Source: Pseudoalteromonas rubra (GTDB lineage Bacteria; Pseudomonadota; Gammaproteobacteria; Enterobacterales; Alteromonadaceae). From it: DNA of 36,560 bases. A program made the translations under genes and the position numbers. The DNA is taken from contig NZ_AHCD03000029.1 in NCBI RefSeq assembly GCF_000238295.3, forward strand, positions 1 through 36,560, written 5' to 3'. Shown piece by piece: positions 31,647 through 36,560 of this stretch. Positions within the stretch are counted from its first letter, which is position 1, and each line of letters starts with the position of its first letter. Below the pieces are notes generated by a model. The model saw only the letters and a list, made by a program, of their open reading frames with translations, was not told the DNA's origin and ran no database searches.

Positions 31647-33722
31647 GTGTCTCATGAAAACCTTTTGGTTGCGGGTGTAGATGAGCACAGTGCTTACAGT
31701 TACATTCAGCAGCACAGTTACACCTTTGATGCGCTGGGCAATCTGACCAGCCGCGCCCTGACGGCAGAAGCAACCGCGACCACCTTTGGTTACGATACGC
31801 TGAACCGGGTTACCAAAGTGAATGGCGATGAGCGCTACGTTTATGACCCGAATGGCAATCTCAAGAACAAAGATGGCTGGACGCAAAAGTATGGCAAGGC
31901 AGGTGAACCCTTGCATGCCATCCATGAGCGGGTTAAAGGGTCGCAGACCGAAACTTTCCGCTACGATGCCAATGGCAATCAGCTGTCTGCCACGGTGCAC
32001 CTGAATGGCCGTGTACACACACGCACACTGGATTACAGCGCCCGTAATAAAGTGACCTCCATCACTCAGAATGGCGAGACGGTCACCTTTACATATGATG
32101 CCAATAATCGCCGTTACAAGCGCACAGAAGGCAGTAAAACCATCTACTATGTTGGTGCGCTGGAGATTGTGGATGAAGGCGCAAGCGGTGAATTTGCCAA
32201 TCAGCACTATGTGCGCCGCAGCATCAACGGCGATGCGGTTCAGACCTATCATCCTAATGGGCAGGCCAGCCTGCAATGGCTGTTTACCGACCATCAGGGC
32301 TCTGTGGTGGCCATTACCGACTACGCCGGTAAGCTCCTCAAACGCTTTAGCTATGACGTATTTGGTAAACAAAGCGAGATAGTCAGACCACCCAGCAGCG
32401 ACGCCAGTTATACCCACTGGTCCACGGCCTCACTGGGGATCTTTACCCGGGTGCCTGCGAACAGCCGCAGTTACACGGGCCATGAGCCGATTACGCTGGG
32501 CGGCGATAACCGCATCATTCATATGAATGGTCGGATCTACGATGCAGAGACTGGCCGGTTTATGCAGGCAGATCCTTTTGTTCAGGCGCCTTCGAATCTT
32601 CAGAATTACAATGCTTATTCTTATGTGTTGAATAATCCGCTGAGTTATACGGATCCGAGTGGGTATTTGTTTAAGAAGCTTACACAAATCGCTGGGTTTA
32701 TGTCCGGTGGTATCGTGGGAGCGGTTATGGCCCACCAGATCCAGCGTTTTATTGCGAATAGTAAAACCCTATCGACATTGTATGTTGCAGGAGCCTCGAT
32801 TGTATCAGGTGCTGTATGTGGGCCATGTAGTATAGCAGTGACAGCTATTGCGTCAGCGCAGAATACCTATTACCGAACGGGAGATTTTGGGGCGGCAATC
32901 AAAGCTGGTGCAGTTTCAGGTGTTTCTGCTGCTGCGTTTTATGCTGTGGGGAGTGCGTTTGAAGGGGTCAATACTGCATTTGGTAGTGCTGGCTATTTTG
33001 GCAAGGTTGCGGCACATGGTCTGGTAGGTGGTACCATGTCTGTGATGCAAGGAGGTAAGTTTGGTCATGGCTTTGCCGCGGCAGGATTTACACAGGCGCT
33101 TGCCCCTGCGATAGGTCGCATTCAACCTGGTGTTAAACATAGTCCATTAAGAATAGCTGCTGCGGCCATGGTTGGTGGTACTGCTTCGAAAATCAGTGGT
33201 GGTAAGTTTGCCAATGGTGCTGTGACAGGTGCATTTTCGAGGATGTTTAATGATCAGTTGCACGATGGACTGTATCCATTCAGCAAAGAAGCGCAAATGG
33301 ACGAAAGCTATCCAGTTCCTGATGAAATTTTAGACTTGATAGAAGAATACAAAAAAGGGGAGTTCAAAAGCTTGGTTGGTGTAAATAAAGCCGCTGGAGA
33401 ATCTGCTGAAGAGTATGTTGCGTCTATTATGAGGGAGAAAGGTTACATAGTATTTGTTAAAGGTGTAACATTAAAAGTAAATGGAAAGATAAGGTATCCT
33501 GATTTAACACTCTTGGATGGTAAAACAGAGGAATTGGTGTCATTCATGGAAGTAAAATTAAATAACTCCAGACTTATCGCAAGGCAGATACGTAATGATA
33601 AGATTATTCAAACCGAAGGTGCTGAAATTATTACCTCTCCAGCAGAAACATTATTACCTACTGGTCAGATAGAAGGCACGAATGTCGAACTATTCCGAAT
33701 CCGTTATCAAAGTCAAGATTGA
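31647..33722 (+). CDS. Orphan Rhs C-terminal module with PD-(D/E)xK nuclease tip
   Basis: The frame opens at GTG 31647 with nine junction residues, then enters Rhs repeats at GVDEHSAYSY, without signal peptide, shell or promoter. Residues ~10-342 copy the main Rhs core to DPSGYLFK. A hydrophobic pre-toxin region follows, containing GGKFGHGFAAAG and GGKFANGAVTGAF as in the main protein. The tip (~535-691) differs entirely: RYPDLTLLDG with Asp619, then FMEVKLN with Glu635 and Lys637, preceded by an AGESAEEYVA helix. This is the PD-(D/E)xK nuclease pattern, so the tip likely cuts DNA or RNA in the target cytoplasm (inference). It is a displaced tip, probably silent until recombined onto the full-length gene. 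Confidence 0.85.
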   Translation: MSHENLLVAGVDEHSAYSYIQQHSYTFDALGNLTSRALTAEATATTFGYDTLNRVTKVNGDERYVYDPNGNLKNKDGWTQKYGKAGEPLHAIHERVKGSQTETFRYDANGNQLSATVHLNGRVHTRTLDYSARNKVTSITQNGETVTFTYDANNRRYKRTEGSKTIYYVGALEIVDEGASGEFANQHYVRRSINGDAVQTYHPNGQASLQWLFTDHQGSVVAITDYAGKLLKRFSYDVFGKQSEIVRPPSSDASYTHWSTASLGIFTRVPANSRSYTGHEPITLGGDNRIIHMNGRIYDAETGRFMQADPFVQAPSNLQNYNAYSYVLNNPLSYTDPSGYLFKKLTQIAGFMSGGIVGAVMAHQIQRFIANSKTLSTLYVAGASIVSGAVCGPCSIAVTAIASAQNTYYRTGDFGAAIKAGAVSGVSAAAFYAVGSAFEGVNTAFGSAGYFGKVAAHGLVGGTMSVMQGGKFGHGFAAAGFTQALAPAIGRIQPGVKHSPLRIAAAAMVGGTASKISGGKFANGAVTGAFSRMFNDQLHDGLYPFSKEAQMDESYPVPDEILDLIEEYKKGEFKSLVGVNKAAGESAEEYVASIMREKGYIVFVKGVTLKVNGKIRYPDLTLLDGKTEELVSFMEVKLNNSRLIARQIRNDKIIQTEGAEIITSPAETLLPTGQIEGTNVELFRIRYQSQD
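31673..32674 (+). repeat. ~1.0-kb Rhs core homology block
   Basis: The block aligns with 26134-27135 of the main gene at a constant offset of 5,539 bp without indels. It is almost identical at the start and more diverged towards its end (after TGRFMQADP). It is long enough to support homologous recombination that would swap the two tips. Confidence 0.93.
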
Positions 33723-33729
33723 TAGTGCT

Positions 33730-34362
33730 ATGAAAAAGACAGAAATTAAAAAAACAATTCAGAATTATGGGTTTAAAAAAGGCCCTTCAGTTGACAGCTC
33801 TTTGATATATTTTTATTCAGTAGATGAGCGATACTCTATTGGTATTATAGTTTCAAACCACAAAGTTGGAGAGGAACCTCGAATTCAGTATGGAATATAT
33901 GATAAAAAACTAGCAAAAATAAGGAGTGAAGTTAGTGGCTTTAGTCTGGCTGAAGACTATTGTTTGACGATACTGCACCCATTGAATTATCGGGTTTTGC
34001 GAGATGGCAGGGTGCTGCCTATTGAACAAGTCTTTGATGAAAAGTTTTTTAGAGCTTTCATAGAAAGCTTTATAGAAAAAAAAGATGAGTTAGTTGAGCA
34101 ATATGTTGCTTCTCTAAATAGCTTTAATTACCCGGAGCCACTAATTCCTGAAGAGAACTTTTTCGAAGCACTTACCAAGAACCAAGGCGTGTACTTTGGG
34201 TTTATGTTTAAGTTGTCTAACGGTGAAAGAGTTACGCTGGATGATATTGAAGTACAAAGAGATGAACTAAGAAAAACGTATGGACTAAAAGGGTTTATAA
34301 AGAGAGATCTCGCGCTTTTAGAAAGCTATATACAGAGTAACAAGGACAGCTGCCTTGGTTGA
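33730..34362 (+). CDS. Candidate cytoplasmic immunity protein for the nuclease tip
   Basis: The frame is open from 33682, but the ATG at 33730 (MKKTEIKKTIQNYGF) lies 7 bp after the toxin stop and avoids a 41-bp overlap; it gives 210 aa. The product is acidic and Lys/Glu-rich, with neither signal peptide nor membrane helix, so it stays in the cytoplasm where a nuclease tip would act. No family is recognised. It is AT-rich like its toxin tip. The immunity role is inferred from position, size and compartment. A terminator follows at 34425. Confidence 0.75.
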   Translation: MKKTEIKKTIQNYGFKKGPSVDSSLIYFYSVDERYSIGIIVSNHKVGEEPRIQYGIYDKKLAKIRSEVSGFSLAEDYCLTILHPLNYRVLRDGRVLPIEQVFDEKFFRAFIESFIEKKDELVEQYVASLNSFNYPEPLIPEENFFEALTKNQGVYFGFMFKLSNGERVTLDDIEVQRDELRKTYGLKGFIKRDLALLESYIQSNKDSCLG

Positions 34363-34424
34363 TAGCATATTTTGTTAACTCCCATTAACCACAAGTAAGG
34401 TTAAGGTGGTATCCATTCAAAAAC

Positions 34425-34447
34425 GGCGCTCAGTGAGCGCCTTTTTT
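34425..34447 (+). terminator. Terminator after toxin-immunity module 2
   Basis: The hairpin and T run are the same as at 28859-28881. It ends the second toxin-immunity transcript 62 bp after the immunity stop. Confidence 0.8.
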
Positions 34448-34619
34448 CTGTGCAGTCACGCCAGCGCGGTGTGCAGTGGAAATCAGCGCGGGCATGCACA
34501 ACTGACCAGCGGAGGGTGCATTTTCGGCCAGTCCCACCAAGTGGTGGCACTGTACAAACTGAGTAATCATGCTGATTTGAACTGATCTCTGCTGCTGGAT
34601 TCACTGAGTCCTGGTCGAG

Positions 34620-34997
34620 TCAGGGAAGGTAGTCAGACATGCGGTTGAGGATTTTTTCGAGATATGGAGTTGTACCCAATTTATAGTCATGCATATCTTT
34701 TAGGTCTACATTAAGCTCTCCAGCGAGTGAATGGTCAATGGATTTTAAAAAGGCCATTTTATGGTGATATGTGTCCTCAATTAATCCGATTTCGAGGGCT
34801 AGCTGCAACCAATAGTGATAGCACTGAATCGCTCCATCAAAATCGATGGCTTGTTTGGAGTAAAACCCCATTGGGACCAGGTAAAAACTCTCATTATCTG
34901 ATTCGTCTGCACCCAGCCAATCTGAAATGCGATAATACAAGTCTGCCGCAATGGGTGAAAGGGGCAGTGTCATTGCCATTCGCATAAACATTTTTGT
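34620..34997 (-). pseudogene. Truncated copy of the 314-aa hypothetical gene
   Basis: The C-terminal ~125 codons are kept (from TKMFMRMAMTLPLS to MSDYLP) with a single visible residue change (P to L in FYPVPM). The 5' ~190 codons are missing. The break coincides with the left end of a RAYT/REP unit, so insertion or one-ended replacement by that unit destroyed the gene. Confidence 0.88.
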
Positions 34998-35019
34998 GAA
35001 AGTTACATGGACACCCACC

Positions 35020-35057
35020 CTAAACTGGCGTACGGAATGTACGCCGTCTACCTTTAG
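35020..35057 (-). repeat. REP-like palindrome
   Basis: The REP layout matches that at 30404-30441 (GTAG on minus strand, ggcgtac arms). It lies in the leader of the first truncated RAYT copy. The outer stem is changed from ctaaag to ctaaac. Confidence 0.8.
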
Positions 35058-35088
35058 ATAATGCTCAATGGATTGAGGATGCTAGATT

Positions 35089-35364
35089 ATGCCAATGGCA
35101 AGGAAGAAGCAGGTCAGCCTATCAGACACTAAGTACTATCACTGCATATCCCGGTGTGTTCGTCGGGCATTTCTGTGCGGTAAAGATCGCCTCACGGGCA
35201 AGTCTTATGAACATCGGCGAGACTGGGTTGAGGAAAAATTACTGACCCTTGCGAAGGTGTTTTGTATTGATGTGTGTGGCTATGCCATTATGAGTAATCA
35301 TACGCATATTGTATTGTATGTGGATGATAAGAAAGCACAATGTACGCCGTCTACCTTTAGGTAA
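35089..35364 (+). pseudogene. RAYT 5' fragment, 83 codons plus REP-encoded tail
   Basis: Bases 35089-35339 match the intact RAYT almost exactly through DDKKA (codon 83), just past the HTH motif. The frame then jumps into the right half of a REP and ends QCTPSTFR. The catalytic-Tyr half is lost, so it cannot act as a transposase. Confidence 0.88.
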
Positions 35365-35394
35365 TGCTCAATGGCAAGGAAGAAGCAGATAAAG
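35340..35394 (+). repeat. Half-REP and shortened array unit
   Basis: This holds the right half of a REP followed by a unit in which the 21 bases between two caatgg motifs are deleted, joining gctcaatgg directly to caaggaagaag. It looks like a slippage or microhomology deletion derivative of the 126-bp unit. Confidence 0.7.
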
Positions 35395-35858
35395 TTATAA
35401 GGATACCCACTCGAAACTGGCGTACGGAATGTACGCCGTCTACCTTTAGGTAATGCTCAATGGATTGAGGATGCTAGATTATGCCAATGGCAAGGAAGAA
35501 GCAGGTCAGCTCAACACCAGTTATAAGGACACCCACCCTAAACTGGCGTACGGAATGTACGCCGTCTACCTTTAGGTAATGCTCAATGGATTGAGGATGC
35601 TAGATTATGCCAATGGCAAGGAAGAAGCAGGTCAGCTCAACACCAGTTATAAGGACACCCACCCGAAACTGGCGTACGGAATGTACGCCGTCTACCTTTA
35701 GGTAATGCTCAATGGATTGAGGATGCTAGATTATGCCAATGGCAAGGAAGAAGCAGGTCAGCTCAACACCAGTTATAAGGACACCCACCCTAAAGTGGCG
35801 TACGGAATGTACGCCGTCTACCTTTAGGTAATGCTCAATGGATTGAGGATGCTAGATT
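35395..35858 (+). repeat. 126-bp RAYT-leader/REP tandem array, block 1
   Basis: ttataagg recurs at 35395, 35521, 35647 and 35773, exactly 126 bp apart. Each unit holds ggacacccacc, a REP palindrome (35412-35449, 35538-35575, 35664-35701, 35790-35827), a gagga ribosome-binding site, atgccaatggcaagg and the first ten RAYT codons, then tcaacaccag. The fourth unit runs into the second truncated RAYT copy. Units differ by only a few bases, mostly at the REP outer stem. Confidence 0.95.
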
Positions 35859-36503
35859 ATGCCAATGGCAAGGAAGAAGCAGGTCAGCTTATCAGACACT
35901 AAGTACTACCACTGCATATCCCGGTGTGTTCGCCGGGCATTTCTGTGCGGCAAAGACCGCGTCACGGGCAAGTCTTATGAACATCGGCGAGACTGGGTTG
36001 AGGAAAAATTACTGACCCTTGCGAAGGTGTTTTGTATTGATGTGTGTGGCTATGCCATTATGAGTAATCATACGCACGTTGTGTTGTATGTGGATGATAA
36101 GAAAGCACAAAGGTTATCAGATAAAGCAATAGTGCTTCGCTGGCATAAGCTGTTCAAAGGTAGCTGGCTGACGCACAAGTTCATTAAAGTAGTTACATGG
36201 ACACCCACCCTAAAGTGGCGTACGGAATGTACGCCGTCTACCTTTAGGTAATGCTCAATGGATTGAGGATGCTAGATTATGCCAATGGCAAGGAAGAAGC
36301 AGGTCAGCTCAACACCAGTTATAAGGACACCCACCCGAAACTGGCGTACGGAATGTACGCCGTCTACCTTTAGGTAATGCTCAATGGATTGAGGATGCTA
36401 GATTATGCCAATGGCAAGGAAGAAGCAGGTCAGCTCAACACCAGTTATAAGGACACCCACCCGAAACTGGCGTACGGAATGTACGCCGTCTACCTTTAGG
36501 TAA
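35481..36503 (+). other. Five repeated 32-codon mini-ORFs inside the array
   Basis: At 35481-35579, 35607-35705, 35733-35831, 36279-36377 and 36405-36503 each unit reads ATG to TAA as a 32-residue peptide: RAYT residues 1-10 (MPMARKKQVS), STPVI, then the REP-encoded RTPTLKWRTECTPSTFR or variants. A gagga motif precedes each ATG. A sixth starts at 36531 and leaves the window. Whether they are translated is unknown; they may be a by-product of the 126-bp (42-codon) period. Confidence 0.45.
35859..36251 (+). pseudogene. RAYT 5' fragment, ~109 codons plus REP-encoded tail
   Basis: The fragment matches the intact RAYT through HKFI (base ~36184) with about a dozen scattered, mainly silent differences, so it is older or from another lineage than the fragment at 35089. 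It retains the HUH motif (HTH) but lacks the catalytic Tyr. The frame continues into a new element left end (agttacatggacaccc) and ends WTPTLKWRTECTPSTFR. Confidence 0.88.
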
Positions 36504-36560
36504 TGCTCAATGGATTGAGGATGCTAGATTATGCCAATGGCAAGGAAGAAGCAGGTCAGC
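36190..36560 (+). repeat. 126-bp RAYT-leader/REP tandem array, block 2 (runs off window)
   Basis: After the second truncated RAYT copy the array resumes. REPs lie at 36210-36247, 36336-36373 and 36462-36499, and ttataagg at 36319 and 36445, again 126 bp apart. The window ends inside the next unit at caggtcagc, so total copy number is unknown. Confidence 0.95.

Larger units (their letters stand above)
34408..34997. repeat. 590-bp segmental duplication, copy 2
   Basis: This is the copy of 28842-29431. Homology stops abruptly at 34997, where gaaagttacatggacaccc, the left end of a RAYT/REP unit, begins. Confidence 0.93.

Noticed and set aside
34363..34410. Integron attC-like site (ttaacc...ggttaa near the end of immunity gene 2)
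   Set aside because: The inverted repeat is too short and lacks the conserved core sites; no integrase is nearby.
35395..36560. CRISPR array
   Set aside because: Repeats are contiguous 126-bp units with no unique spacers, contain coding starts and REPs, and no cas gene is present.

Overview
The window looks like a chromosomal segment of a marine gammaproteobacterium, most likely Pseudoalteromonas or a close relative. This is inferred from a 5S-rRNA-like 3' tail near the left edge, a Fur-controlled fumC operon, a PrnB/IDO-like plus kynureninase-like pair under a divergent Lrp-type regulator, and the style of the giant Rhs/SpvB protein. No species marker is present, so the assignment is tentative.

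Left part (1-13,700) is mostly ordinary chromosome. Positions 1-475 hold terminators, a 5S tail remnant and a ~71-bp direct repeat, probably the debris downstream of an rRNA operon. Two tandem paralogous lipoprotein genes follow. Next is a minus-strand operon (fagA-like gene, then fumC) behind a nearly perfect 39-bp palindrome with a 6-1-6 Fur core. A small unknown gene and a DUF938-type methyltransferase come next. A minus-strand operon encodes an Lrp/AsnC regulator, a MASE1-CHASE hybrid histidine kinase, an exported alpha/beta hydrolase and a FemAB/GNAT-like DUF482 protein. Divergent from it are a PrnB/indoleamine-dioxygenase-superfamily enzyme and a kynureninase-like PLP enzyme, followed by a convergent metallo-beta-lactamase-fold hydrolase.

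Middle part (13,948-28,624) is a polymorphic-toxin locus. An exported 553-aa FN3/beta-propeller-like partner is translationally coupled to a 4,205-aa secreted SpvB/VCBS/Rhs protein. The Rhs repeat region contains a 1,782-bp in-frame direct tandem duplication. The C-terminal tip has an H-x(12)-C, SAGC-type motif resembling L,D-transpeptidase (YkuD/Tlde1-like) toxins. The next gene encodes a small protein with a signal peptide, the expected type of immunity protein for a periplasmic toxin.

Right part (28,625-36,560) is an accessory mosaic. A second, promoter-less Rhs 3' module (31,647-33,722) repeats ~1.0 kb of the Rhs core without indels, then switches to a different tip with a PD-(D/E)xK nuclease signature and a leaderless candidate immunity gene. 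Each toxin/immunity pair is followed by the same terminator hairpin and a copy of the same unknown minus-strand gene (intact after the first, truncated after the second). Between the two modules lies a full-length REP-associated tyrosine transposase (RAYT, HUH/Y1). REP-like palindromes carrying the diagnostic GTAG on the minus strand cut into neighbouring genes. The right edge is an array of 126-bp units, each made of one REP, the RAYT leader and the first ten RAYT codons, with two longer RAYT 5' fragments embedded; it runs off the window. Each unit also reads as a ribosome-binding site plus a 32-codon ORF ending in the next REP.

Taken together, the right half reads as an Rhs tip-exchange locus (active tip upstream, displaced tip downstream) invaded by a locally amplifying RAYT/REP system. 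Domain calls rest on motif reading only; no database search was run.
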